Below are positions 18,485 to 27,907 of a stretch of DNA of 48,852 nucleotides, piece after piece. Every line of letters begins with the position of its first letter. Position 1 is the stretch's first letter. The notes beneath the pieces were generated by a model. It searched no databases. It was given only the letters and a program-made list of their open reading frames with translations, and had not been told where the DNA came from. The stretch is from Haliea sp. (lineage in GTDB: Bacteria > Pseudomonadota > Gammaproteobacteria > Pseudomonadales > Halieaceae): assembly GCA_002862465.1 (NCBI GenBank), contig PKDD01000078.1:1-48852 (forward strand), in the 5' to 3' direction. A program made the translations under genes and the position numbers.

Positions 18485-19518
18485 CAGAAAGACAAGCCAG
18501 TTTTGTTCCGTCGAATATCCGCTTCGACCATCATCTCACACAGCTGCTCTAGTGATGTTTCAGCTTCCCAGCCAAGTAATTGCTTCGCCTTCGAAGGGTC
18601 ACCGATTAAGAGTTCTACCTCAGCAGGACGATAGTATTCTGGGTTAACCTTAACGAGTTCTTTTCCCGAACTGGCGCACCTGCCAACCTCTTGCTCATCC
18701 TTTCCCTCCCACTGTATTGACATATCTACCGCAGCAAAGGCAAGCTCTACGAAATTTCTGACGGTTTCTGTTCTATTGGTCGCCAACACAAAAGTATCAG
18801 GCGTTTCCGCCTGAAGCATACGCCACATACCATCGACATAATCCTTAGCATAACCCCAATCCCGCTTTGCATCGAGGTTTCCTAATTCAAGAACATCCGC
18901 CATGTCGAGATAAATCTTAGCTACCGTGTCAGTGATCTTGCGGGTGACAAACTCCTTTCCACGCAGCGGAGACTCGTGGTTGAACAAAATTCCACTGCAT
19001 GCAAACATATCATACGATTCACGGTAGTTAACTGTCATCCAATGGGCATATAGCTTTGCGACGCCATAGGGGCTTCTCGGATAGAATGGCGTGTCTTCCT
19101 TCTGGGGAACATCCTGAACTTTTCCAAACATCTCTGATGTCGACGCCTGATAGAAACGGATATTTTTGTCCGTAGCTTTAATCGCTTCAAGTAAATTCAG
19201 AGCACCCAAGCCAGTAATTTGAGACGTCGCCATAGGCTGCTTAAATGATACCCCCACAAAACTCTGGGCTGCCAAATTATAGACCTCCTCCGCCTCACTC
19301 GCTTCCAACAAGCGCATGGCATCCATAGAATCTGTCAGATCGTAGTCAATAAGTTCCAGATTTGGATGTTGGCGGATACCCACCTCCTCCATCCTCCAAA
19401 AGTTAACCGCGCTCGTTCGGCGACATGCGCCGAAAACTTTATAACCCTTCTCCAAAAGCAAGGCCGCAAGATAAGCCCCGTCCTGCCCAGTCACACCGGT
19501 AACAACAGCTTTTTTCAT
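18484..19518 (-). CDS. gmd: GDP-mannose 4,6-dehydratase
   Basis: A 344-residue enzyme converting GDP-D-mannose to GDP-4-dehydro-6-deoxy-D-mannose, the entry to GDP-D-rhamnose, GDP-L-fucose and GDP-perosamine. Seen: [11 protein letters not shown] (7-17), the typical ACRRTS, the catalytic Thr/Ser-Glu region [11 protein letters not shown] (123-133), and Tyr151-x-x-x-Lys155 ([12 protein letters not shown]), followed by [12 protein letters not shown] and TRKIT. The frame is open upstream to 19587, but the ATG at 19518 gives the standard N-terminus and has AGGAAATAAG before it. The stop overlaps the rmd start. No manA/manB/manC genes are in the window, so GDP-mannose must come from elsewhere. Confidence 0.95.
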   Translation of the reverse strand: MKKAVVTGVTGQDGAYLAALLLEKGYKVFGACRRTSAVNFWRMEEVGIRQHPNLELIDYDLTDSMDAMRLLEASEAEEVYNLAAQSFVGVSFKQPMATSQITGLGALNLLEAIKATDKNIRFYQASTSEMFGKVQDVPQKEDTPFYPRSPYGVAKLYAHWMTVNYRESYDMFACSGILFNHESPLRGKEFVTRKITDTVAKIYLDMADVLELGNLDAKRDWGYAKDYVDGMWRMLQAETPDTFVLATNRTETVRNFVELAFAAVDMSIQWEGKDEQEVGRCASSGKELVKVNPEYYRPAEVELLIGDPSKAKQLLGWEAETSLEQLCEMMVEADIRRNKTGLSF

Positions 19519-19896
19519 CTTATTTCCTACCGTTCCAAATCTATCGAATTCATTTGATAAACACAGTTGTACCCTGCCAGGCTCCACTAATAAAGGTTAA
19601 ACCTTAGAGGTAAACTCCGCCCTTAAGACAACGACATACCTAGATCGCTCTTTTATAGGAAACAGTCACAGCACATATTTCTATAGTCTTCGCGCCCAAA
19701 TACTGTCTCTTTTATTACTTTATTACGAAAATTATTCGTTCGTAGTGTCTAACGCTCACCATACCATATCAAAAATCACACTACTAAATGAGCAAAATGT
19801 TACCGCCACACTGTTTATCTGGCACTAGAATGTGCCGAAAGCCAATTCGGGGCTCTTTGAATTCTTTCTACGCCATGCTCCGATCCACCGGTTACG
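19519..19896. other. intergenic region upstream of gmd
   Basis: 378 bases between the GT4 stop and gmd, both genes on the minus strand. I see no coding frame that looks real. It contains a 13-base palindrome near gmd (19593-19605) and a weak hairpin, GGCAC/GTGCC at 19821-19836, just past the upstream gene's end. gmd-rmd probably has its own promoter here. Confidence 0.5.
19593..19605. repeat. small palindrome upstream of gmd
   Basis: AAGGTT-A-AACCTT, six-base arms around one base, 75 bases upstream of the gmd start. Possibly an operator; could be chance. Confidence 0.2.
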
Positions 19897-21180
19897 CTAA
19901 GACTTTTCTTCATCACTGAGTATAGTAGAAATTTTCGCCAGTGTTTCGGAAAACACAGAAGCATCCTCTACCTCCTGACACATCGAAGCCATAACGCCAA
20001 TCACCCGGTCATTAATAATCGAAGACATAAAACGATTTTCAATGGCGGAGGGGAGAAAGCTTGATAGCGAAGCAATATACTGGGCTAAAGAGTGATGATT
20101 TTGAAGATATTGATAGCCCGCCCCACCCGTATCGAGCAGTTCTTGCTCTCCCGACAGAATTCTCTCTAAGATAGCAATCAACCCCTCTTGCTCCGAATTC
20201 GAGGACACCTTTAAGACCACATTATTTGGCAACTCGCCATACCATCCGACATCTGAGACGATCGACGCTATCCCATGAGACCAATAGCGCAATTGACTGG
20301 CAGAGGCCTCTCCCATAGTTGGATTCCTCAGATTTAGTGCGAGATCTGAACGGGCGATAGCCTTATCCAAAACGTCATCATCGACAAATCCAACCACCTT
20401 AATAAATTCAGCTAACCCAAAGTTTGCAGCCTGAGACAGTAATTCTTCCGCCTTGCTAATATTGCCGTAAAGAGAAAGTCGAAAAAGGTTGGGCTGGCTA
20501 ACCTCAGCCCAAGCACTGAAAAACTGCGTGAGGCGACGATTTGGCCCCGCATGTCCACAGAAAATAATTTCCAAAGGACGAGTAAACTGTCGATGATTAG
20601 GAGCGCCAACTGCGGCGTCATAGGGTAAATTTAGCTTGATGACTGGCCCGCTATACCTCGCTTTTACCTTCTCTAAAGCGTATTGTGAATGAACAACGAT
20701 TCCGTAAGCGTTAGAGATGAATGTCTCGAATGGCGGATATAATGTTACAAAATCTCCGTATTGTTCCTGAGAATCTCCGCACCACTCATATGTTTTATCG
20801 CTATACAATTGAGAAAGTAGCTTACCAGCCTCCGTGCCATATTCGTTTATAACCATTTCCTGAAGATCAAATTCAGGATGCTCTTTCGCATGCGCAATGC
20901 CAAGTTCAAGCAAGCAAACATCATGCAAGATGATGACCCCAGGATTTTCCATTGCCTGATTGACAATGCCACAATGCAAGGAGCTATTACCGATATTGTA
21001 AATATTGAGGGCATTTCCTGCCCAAGCGTGGGTTTCAGGCGTCAACTCTTGGTAAATCTCCGTTGCGTCAGTGATTACGCCGAGAGAAAAGGCTTTTTCT
21101 AAATATGGGAGCAATGCGCGAGTATATCTACCTATCTCCGTTTTCTCGACGTCGAGCGGCGAAAACCAGCGAATATTCAT
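19897..21180 (-). CDS. GT4-like glycosyltransferase with noncanonical EX7E site
   Basis: A 427-residue GT-B protein. The N-terminus MNIRWFSPLDVEKTEIGRYT is followed by NIGNSSLHCGI and VIILHDVCLLELG, then PFETFISNAYGIVVHSQYALEKV; the donor half has FCGHAGPNRRLTQFFSAW, LYGN and RNPTMGEASASQLRYWSHGIASIVSD. The same blocks (GNSSFHYEYF, VVLHDIYLGD, SYGVLVHSKSA, RGESSAALLDSMAAE) occur in the first half of the 951-residue protein at 24556, so these two share a subfamily. At the usual second glutamate of EX7E there is a Tyr, as is common when this subfamily's motif is GE(A/S)S. It starts 2 bases after the stop of the GT4 gene upstream in transcription, in one operon of three genes. Confidence 0.82.
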   Translation of the reverse strand: MNIRWFSPLDVEKTEIGRYTRALLPYLEKAFSLGVITDATEIYQELTPETHAWAGNALNIYNIGNSSLHCGIVNQAMENPGVIILHDVCLLELGIAHAKEHPEFDLQEMVINEYGTEAGKLLSQLYSDKTYEWCGDSQEQYGDFVTLYPPFETFISNAYGIVVHSQYALEKVKARYSGPVIKLNLPYDAAVGAPNHRQFTRPLEIIFCGHAGPNRRLTQFFSAWAEVSQPNLFRLSLYGNISKAEELLSQAANFGLAEFIKVVGFVDDDVLDKAIARSDLALNLRNPTMGEASASQLRYWSHGIASIVSDVGWYGELPNNVVLKVSSNSEQEGLIAILERILSGEQELLDTGGAGYQYLQNHHSLAQYIASLSSFLPSAIENRFMSSIINDRVIGVMASMCQEVEDASVFSETLAKISTILSDEEKS

Positions 21181-21182
21181 AA

Positions 21183-22226
21183 CTAAAGCAGGCTTCCAAT
21201 TACTCGATCCCAGGAAATATCCATACTCACTATTTTTTCGAGCGCATTTTCACCATAAAGCTTGGATAAAGACCTATCTGACCAGATACGGTCCATTTTT
21301 TCACCCAACAAAAGAGCATCAGGTGCAACGACGATTCCATTTACATCGTCGGCAACGAATTCCAATGCGCCACCTGAATCTGTAAGCGTTATAACGCCCT
21401 TGGAGGAAAGCATAGCTTCGGGCGTAATGTAGCCATAATCCTCATCATATGCAGGAAAAATTACCATAAGACACTGCGCATAATATTGAAGTTTTTCATT
21501 ATCACTTATATGCCCCAGCCATGTAATATTTTCTGTAACCTTTAACTCGACTGCACGCTGCTTCAATTGCTCAAGATACTTATCATCATCGGCCGTTCCT
21601 GCAAACACAACCCTTACACTTGGTGAGCAGTGAGCGAGAGCCTCAATAACGAGTTCCTGGCGTTTCATAGGAGTTATTCGACTGGGGAAGAAAAAGTAAT
21701 CTCCGTACTCTTCATGATAAAACTTTTCCATTGACCTAGGAGGCGGATACAAAACGCCTGAGTCGATGTTATTAAACTTTAATAAACGACCTGACACATT
21801 ATGCGAGATTGTATAAACTTTTTTACAGGTCGATATTGCGTCATTATCTTGATTAAAAATTAAATCTCTAACGCGCCCGCCATCTGGCATTGACGCTAAA
21901 TCGTTATATTGTGTCTCCCACAGTTCGTACGCGGCGCGATGTTGATGCAAAATCCACAGTGCCTTGTCGCTATGTTCCAAAAGCCAAGCGGGAAACCTTA
22001 GACCAATAACCTTGTCAATCTTCACCCCATTGATTCCATCAATATCCATTAGCTTGCAAGCTAGGATGCTGTCAACCAAAGACTGCTGTGGGTGCCATTT
22101 AAAGGGGACTGTTATTAATGTTGCTTTATGACCTCGCTCTCTTAAAGAGGCAATCAAATCCTCCGCTAGCACCTCTGCCCCACCACTAGAGAACGGAATT
22201 TGAGTGTTCAGGACCGCTATATTCAC
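21183..22226 (-). CDS. GT4-family glycosyltransferase
   Basis: A 347-residue GT-B enzyme: QIPFSSGGAEVLAEDLIASL near the start, LHQHRAAYEL, VLYPPPRS, then the donor half with FPSRITPMKRQELVIEAL, FAGTADDDKYLEQL, the EX7E pair in EDYGYITPE and GGALEFV, and the closing helix WDRVIGSLL. A close paralogue of 12313-13530, and likely to use the same kind of donor. The start is GTG at 22226 with GGAG five bases before it. It sits in a tight three-gene run: 14 bases after the DUF4214 gene and 2 bases before the next GT. Given the shared locus, a D-rhamnosyl- or mannosyltransferase is a fair guess, not shown. Confidence 0.88.
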   Translation of the reverse strand: MNIAVLNTQIPFSSGGAEVLAEDLIASLRERGHKATLITVPFKWHPQQSLVDSILACKLMDIDGINGVKIDKVIGLRFPAWLLEHSDKALWILHQHRAAYELWETQYNDLASMPDGGRVRDLIFNQDNDAISTCKKVYTISHNVSGRLLKFNNIDSGVLYPPPRSMEKFYHEEYGDYFFFPSRITPMKRQELVIEALAHCSPSVRVVFAGTADDDKYLEQLKQRAVELKVTENITWLGHISDNEKLQYYAQCLMVIFPAYDEDYGYITPEAMLSSKGVITLTDSGGALEFVADDVNGIVVAPDALLLGEKMDRIWSDRSLSKLYGENALEKIVSMDISWDRVIGSLL

Positions 22227-22240
22227 CTTAACTCCAGTCT

Positions 22241-23347
22241 CTAGCTCTTGATATTTTCATCTTCAACTGCTTCTTTTAACGTGCTCTTCAGGCCTGCCAG
22301 TATTCTATTCCTGTGCAGCATCAGTCGGTTTTCCACCTCATATAACTGATGCAAATTTTCTGCACTTTGATGATCGACTATTAGATCAAGCCGCGACAGT
22401 GTTCTGATCGCCCGAGGAAGCTGCAAAATAGGTCCTATCCATGGAGTCGACAGGATTTTCTCAGTACGATAAGCGGCGCTTAAACCAGGAATATCGTTCA
22501 CGCTTCCATGTGCGTCTGGCGACCCATACAAATCGCCAATCAACATTATTTTAGACCTATAGCCAGAAGCCAAAAATTTAACTGCCTCTTCTCTTTCGGA
22601 CATGGAAGGCTTACGTCGCAATACTAAATCATAGATCGAAATCAGGTATTCTTCGCTGGGCAGACTCGTCAGTCTAGCTAGGGATAATCGATAACCTTCC
22701 TCGCCCTGTTCTGGAAGCGTCCCCGCATCGGCAACATCAGTTTTAATGCTTGATGTGGTGTCTATACTGGCACCGGCGTTATTGGAAGGGTCTGACTGTA
22801 TATGCTCTAAAGAGGATAGTTTGTGCACGCCGGCAGCACTATCAGCATCCTGCTTACCTAGATCATTATCTAGCCCGGGCAATTTTTTCAGATTCACTAT
22901 GCAGCCGATTAACGAACCAAATAAAGGGACTTTGCGTGCTCGCGCTAAAAAATATCTAGCCCTAAGGCCACGCACTTCAACGCCATTTCTCCTGCCCTCA
23001 TCGGAATAGCGCAGTCGCCCGAGAATAAAAACACGAGAGTACTTATCAAACCTCAATCCATGCAGTGTAGACGTAAGGCCGGAACCATCCACTTTTCGCT
23101 TAAGGAGGCAAAGGTAGGCGACCTCAACAAATTCAGCATCAAAATAGTTCAGAAAATCGCTGATATGATAGTCTAGTCTTCGCTCGTCGAGCGCATGAGT
23201 GCGCGCATCTGGCAACGTATACGCGGGAATAAGTTCATCCAGATACTTGATAAGTTCTTTATCCGCTACTCTCTCCTTAAGCAGTGCTATCAACCGATCA
23301 GATAGCACCTCATTTTTGGCGCCTCGGGAAGTCATCTTATGGAACAT
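22241..23347 (-). CDS. DUF4214 domain protein
   Basis: A 368-residue protein with two copies of a DUF4214-like helical module. The first is at about 58-115 (FLNYFDAEFVEVAYLCLLKRKVDGSGL ... RLRYSDEGRR), the second at about 230-290 (YLISIYDLVLRRKPSMSERE ... IGDLYGSPDAHG). The pattern of Y..LLxR.PD..G....W....L and LxxSxE fits the family, which occurs in S-layer, hedgehog-like and polysaccharide-locus proteins and whose role is unknown. A long acidic linker joins the copies, and the C-terminus (YEVENRLMLHRNRILAGLKSTLKEAVE) may form a coiled coil. The start could be 23347 or the ATG at 23335; neither has a good ribosome binding site. It heads a three-gene run with two GT4 genes and may scaffold or select their products. 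Confidence 0.72.
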   Translation of the reverse strand: MFHKMTSRGAKNEVLSDRLIALLKERVADKELIKYLDELIPAYTLPDARTHALDERRLDYHISDFLNYFDAEFVEVAYLCLLKRKVDGSGLTSTLHGLRFDKYSRVFILGRLRYSDEGRRNGVEVRGLRARYFLARARKVPLFGSLIGCIVNLKKLPGLDNDLGKQDADSAAGVHKLSSLEHIQSDPSNNAGASIDTTSSIKTDVADAGTLPEQGEEGYRLSLARLTSLPSEEYLISIYDLVLRRKPSMSEREEAVKFLASGYRSKIMLIGDLYGSPDAHGSVNDIPGLSAAYRTEKILSTPWIGPILQLPRAIRTLSRLDLIVDHQSAENLHQLYEVENRLMLHRNRILAGLKSTLKEAVEDENIKS

Positions 23348-23501
23348 ACCAATTTGCGAGGGCAGAATTTAGCAGGCGACCGTTTTCCAATCCATTGGCA
23401 TTACCAAAAATACTGCCTTTCTCACCGATTTTTACGAGATACTCCGAGCTTGCGTTGCCAGCTGATTCGGGGATCTTAAGATAAACTAAGTCTGAATGCA
23501 T
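23337..23501 (-). pseudogene. possible sulfotransferase N-terminal remnant (54 residues)
   Basis: A minus-strand frame from ATG 23501 to TAA 23337. Its start, MHSDLVYLKIPESAGNASSEYL, is close to the start of the sulfotransferase at 12142 (MSSSLVYLHIPKSAGSS). The PAPS-loop Lys is a Glu here and the following His/Lys are changed, and the frame stops after 54 codons, ten bases into the DUF4214 gene. It has no ribosome binding site. I read it as a decayed fragment of a sulfotransferase gene; a short real peptide is less likely. The resemblance rests on about a dozen residues. Confidence 0.35.
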
Positions 23502-23812
23502 AATTGAATAAAATACTATGAAAAATAGAGAGTTAGATGCATATAATCATATTATTTTGAAACTGTATCACATTTGTTGCCCTTCATCTTACTAAACTTC
23601 GAAGAGTTGTGGACGGTTGGCCGCGACAGCCCGCGTCATACTGAAAATGGCGATCGGTGGCCCTGTCAATTATAGAAGGACTTGCAATTCCTATCCGGTA
23701 CAACTCACAAACTATAATTACTGCGGACTAGGTAGATATCGGCTACGGGCCTATGCCATGCAACAGACCCAAAGGGTTGATATACTCGGTCGAATTCAGA
23801 TAAGAGCAGCGT
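23502..23812. other. divergent intergenic region
   Basis: About 310 bases between the remnant/DUF4214 gene (minus) and the membrane-protein gene (plus). The left third is A+T-rich and should hold the minus-strand promoter. A TATAAT occurs near 23714 without a fitting -35. I see no convincing coding frame. Confidence 0.4.
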
Positions 23813-24559
23813 ATGACATCTCGACGACAACAGTATAGCCCCTCGAGGCCAGAGACTTCGATGACGAATGCAGATGGCCTATCTGAAGGAGCGTTGCGCG
23901 AGCTGCTGTCCGCTCGCCGAGAGATGTTACGCTGGAAAACGATCGCCAAGCAAAATGAGGAACGTATCAATCAGATAGAGAGCAATTCACCGCTTTTATA
24001 TTTATTAATACAAGTTATTCCTAAAGTAAAACAACACTGGAAATTATTGCTCTTGCTGACGGTCGGTGCCTTAGTGACCCTGCCCTTGTGGCCGTTTATT
24101 CTAGTGGCATTAGTCATACCCAAGGGACGCCAGTTTCTCTGGTCTATCGTTGCAAAGGTTACCGCCACTTTTCCAGAATATCGCGTATCTCTCTGGTCTT
24201 TTTCAGAGAAACTAGGCTCATCAAATGGTTTATTGGGTCGAACGTGGCTCAAGTTTATGCAGGGCAGAGGCCTGGGCCGCGGCGAGTATAATAAAATTGC
24301 GCCACTTACCTATGCGAGGCCCAAAAACAGTATTAAAGCTATTGCTGAACTTAGTTATGAACAGATCCAATGGCATATTTTCCAACAGTTGAGTCCACAG
24401 AAACGATTTCTGCTGCAAAGCTTTAGCGTTACGCAGAAAAGCCTGATTAAAGACAGCGAAGCGCGCCAATTACTGTCTACATCGAGGGCTGAAATTAGCC
24501 TAATCAAGATTGCACTTGCTAAACATTCGACCGACACGCCACCCACGGTGCATTTGTGA
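23813..24559 (+). CDS. membrane-anchored protein of unknown function, coupled to a double GT
   Basis: A 248-residue protein with no family I recognise. Residues about 24-56 look like a coiled-coil helix (LRELLSARREMLRWKTIAKQ), about 75-118 form a hydrophobic hairpin (LLLLLTVGALVTLPLWPFILVALVIP), and the C-terminal half is basic and soluble. Its TGA overlaps the GTG of the 951-residue double glycosyltransferase (24556-24559), so they are translated together. It may be the membrane anchor of that enzyme, which has no membrane segment of its own; this is inference from coupling and topology. Starts: ATG 23813 (AGATAAGAG upstream) or ATG 23861. Similar helix-plus-hairpin proteins accompany long glycosyltransferases in other glycan loci. 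Confidence 0.55.
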   Translation: MTSRRQQYSPSRPETSMTNADGLSEGALRELLSARREMLRWKTIAKQNEERINQIESNSPLLYLLIQVIPKVKQHWKLLLLLTVGALVTLPLWPFILVALVIPKGRQFLWSIVAKVTATFPEYRVSLWSFSEKLGSSNGLLGRTWLKFMQGRGLGRGEYNKIAPLTYARPKNSIKAIAELSYEQIQWHIFQQLSPQKRFLLQSFSVTQKSLIKDSEARQLLSTSRAEISLIKIALAKHSTDTPPTVHL

Positions 24560-27411
24560 GTCTTGTTATAGATCTTGGAGATTCAACTCACTGGCTGGAT
24601 AGCGTAGTCAAATGGCCCGCGTGGTTGACCACTGCGTGGATTTTAGACCATCAGGCTCAACTCATTTGTCGATTATCTAACTCCGATGACTATACAAAAC
24701 TCCGCAAGACTGTACCCATGCCGGATAAACTGATCGCTTACCCTGCCTATAAGTCTTTGGAAAAAAATCTCTCTCACGAAGAACTGGCGCTGGTGCATAA
24801 AACATTTGTTCAATCTCTGGGTGCGCAGCACTATGTCAAGCTGACGTCGGAAATGATGGCGGAGGAAGCTTTCGAGGGAGCATTGCTTCCGCAAACAAAA
24901 GTTCAAAAGACTACGAACAACAGCCGGTTAGCGCTGGTGTCTCCAATGCCACCGACGGCATCGGGCATTGCCAATTACTGTATGGAAATTCTTCCTGCTC
25001 TCGCAGAACATTATGACGTGACTCTTGTAGTTGACCGCGTGTCTGACCTTGATGCTGGACTCACTGCGCGATTTGCCGCCATGAGCCACGCACAATTTTT
25101 GAAACTGGGCGCTTGTTTTGACCGCGTCATGTACCATTTCGGCAACTCATCCTTTCATTATGAGTACTTCACCTTACTGCAAGCTCATCCGGGCGTTGTA
25201 GTTCTGCACGACATCTACCTAGGGGACTGCATCTTTAGCAATTTCATGCAATTAGGAATTACTGAACTGCATCAAAAAATCTATACCTCTCACGGATGGG
25301 CCGCGTTACTGGATTGCCAGAGTACCGTCCAACAATCGATAAATCTCTACCCCGCATGTGGGCCCCTGTTTAGCGACAGTTACGGCGTACTGGTTCATAG
25401 TAAATCTGCAAGGGACAACTTATCCCTTTTCTTTGATGCAACAACGCTATCAAATCTTTGTGTTACACCTCTTGCACGCAAAATCAAGCAGCTTCCCGAC
25501 CGCACAACCTCACGTCAAAAGCTCAACATTCCAGAAGATGCTAAAGTCTACGCTACCTTTGGGTTTTTAAATCCGAATAAGTACCTCAATGAGTTACTGG
25601 AAGCCTGGGCCGGATCGCTGCTCGCTCATGATGCAACAGCTAGATTATATCTAATAGGCGGCTGCGGTCAGAGAGACCTCGAGGCGGATATAATTACTCG
25701 CATATCAAAAATGCCCATACCCGAGCAAATCATTCTAACTGGGTTCGTAGAAACGACTGCATATGATAATTACCTCAGTGCGGTAGACATATCTATTCAG
25801 CTACGCTGTAACTCTAGAGGGGAGTCTTCAGCCGCACTTCTTGATAGTATGGCCGCTGAGCTTACGACCATTATCAATTCGCACGGTAGCATGGCCGAAA
25901 TTCCTGACGAAGCAGTTATAAAGTTGCGGGACGAATTCACTATTGAAGAACTAATTGAAGCACTTAATAACAGCGCTGAATCCACGGGACAGGGGTCACT
26001 TGCTCGATCCTACGTTGCCAAAGCCCATGCTCCAGAGAAAGTTGTCAGCTCTTATGTGAACTATATCGAAAGTTGCTATCGAGAAAACCCAAGCACGCTT
26101 TTAAATGGTGTCCAAAAAGCTTTGTTTACGTCTAAATTAGACGAACTATCACCCAATGCTATTTTCTCCTGCCTTGAAGACCTGACTGACCTCATGTCTT
26201 GTGCAGTTGGCGCGACTAGCACGCTTACCGGTCGCCAGATTCTTGTCGATATCTCTGTAGTAGCGCACCACGATTTAAAAAGTGGTGTCCAGAGGGTAGT
26301 TAGAAATATTCTTCACGAACTACTGAAAAATCTATATCTTGGCTTTCGTGTTGAAGCGGTATATTTCGATTTCGAGTCTGGACACTTCCGCTATGCGCGT
26401 ACCTTTGTGAATACTTTTCTAGACTTGATGCCAAATCAACTAGTCGATGACGCAGTAGAAGCGAAATCCGGTGATATTTATTTGGGTCTCGATTTCGAAT
26501 CTCGACTAGCGAGGGAAAAGAAATCAAGATGGTGGCTACAGACATGGCGAGGGCGTGGCGTCAGGGTGTACCACGTTTTGTATGACCTAATGCCAATGCA
26601 GTTACCTCACTGCTTTCCCTCTGATCACATACCGTTTTTTGAAAACTGGGTTTCTGCTATTACCGATATCAGCGACGGCGTAGTTAGCATTTCTAGGACA
26701 GTTGCCAACGAGTATGAGGCATGGCTGAATAATAAGGCCTATGACGCCACCTCCAGACCACGCATCGGCTACTTCCACCTCGGCGCGGAAATGGAGTCAC
26801 GGACTAGTGAAGGGGCTCTAGAAGCCTCTGAAACGCGCATGCTTAAAAGATTAGCCGGTAAAGACTATCTGCTCATGGTAGGAACCATCGAGCCGCGAAA
26901 AGGGCACAGTCAGGTTTTAAAAGCCTTTGAGATATTGTGGTCAAGAGGGTTAGATATCGAACTCGTCATCGTAGGGTCTGAGGGCTGGGTAGACAAAGAA
27001 TTAATTGAAGATCTCAGAGCACTCGAAACTAAAACAGAGAAAGTGCAATGGCTGAATTATGTCAGTGATGTAATGTTGAAGTCTCTCTATGAAGGTTGCG
27101 CCGGCACACTCATGGCATCATTTGGCGAAGGCTTTGGATTGCCACTTATTGAAGCTGCGCATTATGGCGCCTCATTGATAGCCCGAGACCTTCCCATATT
27201 CCACGAAGTGTGCGGCGATCATGCTTGGTACTTTCAGGCCCAATCCGAAGCAGAGCTAGCATCGGCACTGCAGGAGTGGCTTAAGCTTTACTATGCATCA
27301 TCTGAGCCCAAACCATTGGGCGTAGAGTGGCAAGATTGGGGGCAGAGTGCCGCACAGCTGATCGACAATGTCATCCACAATCAATGGTACGTCGCAGCAG
27401 AGGAAAGTTAA
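24556..27411 (+). CDS. bifunctional protein with two GT4 glycosyltransferase domains
   Basis: A 951-residue enzyme with a 120-residue N-terminal region of unknown kind, then two complete GT-B units. Unit 1 (about 122-520): LALVSPMPPTASGIANYCMEILPAL, VVLHDIYLGD, YATFGFLNPNKYLNELLEAW, and the noncanonical GESSAALLDSM. Unit 2 (about 565-945): DISVVAHHDLKSGVQRVVRN, HVLYDLMP, LMVGTIEPRKGHSQVLKAF, and a canonical EX7E in EGFGLPLIE. This order matches multi-domain polymerising mannosyl-/rhamnosyltransferases such as WbdA-like proteins and D-rhamnan enzymes, where two linkages alternate. With gmd-rmd beside it, this is the best candidate for building a D-rhamnose or mannose repeat. The GTG start overlaps the upstream stop. 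Confidence 0.87.
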   Translation: MSLVIDLGDSTHWLDSVVKWPAWLTTAWILDHQAQLICRLSNSDDYTKLRKTVPMPDKLIAYPAYKSLEKNLSHEELALVHKTFVQSLGAQHYVKLTSEMMAEEAFEGALLPQTKVQKTTNNSRLALVSPMPPTASGIANYCMEILPALAEHYDVTLVVDRVSDLDAGLTARFAAMSHAQFLKLGACFDRVMYHFGNSSFHYEYFTLLQAHPGVVVLHDIYLGDCIFSNFMQLGITELHQKIYTSHGWAALLDCQSTVQQSINLYPACGPLFSDSYGVLVHSKSARDNLSLFFDATTLSNLCVTPLARKIKQLPDRTTSRQKLNIPEDAKVYATFGFLNPNKYLNELLEAWAGSLLAHDATARLYLIGGCGQRDLEADIITRISKMPIPEQIILTGFVETTAYDNYLSAVDISIQLRCNSRGESSAALLDSMAAELTTIINSHGSMAEIPDEAVIKLRDEFTIEELIEALNNSAESTGQGSLARSYVAKAHAPEKVVSSYVNYIESCYRENPSTLLNGVQKALFTSKLDELSPNAIFSCLEDLTDLMSCAVGATSTLTGRQILVDISVVAHHDLKSGVQRVVRNILHELLKNLYLGFRVEAVYFDFESGHFRYARTFVNTFLDLMPNQLVDDAVEAKSGDIYLGLDFESRLAREKKSRWWLQTWRGRGVRVYHVLYDLMPMQLPHCFPSDHIPFFENWVSAITDISDGVVSISRTVANEYEAWLNNKAYDATSRPRIGYFHLGAEMESRTSEGALEASETRMLKRLAGKDYLLMVGTIEPRKGHSQVLKAFEILWSRGLDIELVIVGSEGWVDKELIEDLRALETKTEKVQWLNYVSDVMLKSLYEGCAGTLMASFGEGFGLPLIEAAHYGASLIARDLPIFHEVCGDHAWYFQAQSEAELASALQEWLKLYYASSEPKPLGVEWQDWGQSAAQLIDNVIHNQWYVAAEES

Positions 27412-27907
27412 AAACATTGACTTCAGGAATCTAACCGTTAGAAACGCTCGAAGCGCAGTATCTATCTGCTAACTCTAAGCTGCTTACTCGCTCGTCACAG
27501 CAAAAGATAGCGACAGCCAGACTAGCAGCACTTAGAAAAATTTTTCTCTGATCGTGTAGGAAACATTTTGGCATTCGACAACAGTGAATAGCCTGCCAGG
27601 CTTGAGTACTGAGCAGAGTCCTATTGCACTAGCGCGGACATCCGAACCGATTGCTTTACCTTGAAAACGTCGCCGGCATGCACTCTGCTTCGAATACGGG
27701 TGAAGACTGTCCCTTTATATTCTTCACAATCGCATGCCGTGATGGCTCAACTTTCCTCTACAGTCACCCCTAATCTATCGGGCCGGGTTATAGGCTCACT
27801 CCTGCCCAAAGCATTCTGGCTGGTATTTTTTTTCATTTCTTCTTTGATACGTTCGTTGCTTCGGCTTATATTGTGTTACTGCGCAATAAAAACCAAAGGG
27901 AAATAGT
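27412..27907. other. intergenic region between double GT and methyltransferase
   Basis: 496 bases. It contains an A/T palindrome (AGAAAAATTTTTCT, 27534-27547) without the GC stem of a terminator. A hydrophobic 81-codon frame at 27661-27906 starts with an unsupported TTG and looks accidental. No RNA gene is recognisable. Confidence 0.4.

Noticed and set aside
27534-27547. Palindrome AGAAAAATTTTTCT considered as a terminator
   Set aside because: No GC-rich stem and no loop; an A-run next to a T-run is enough to explain it.
27661-27906. 81-codon plus frame with a hydrophobic C-terminus just before the methyltransferase gene
   Set aside because: Starts at TTG without a ribosome binding site; low-complexity hydrophobicity from T-rich DNA; no family.
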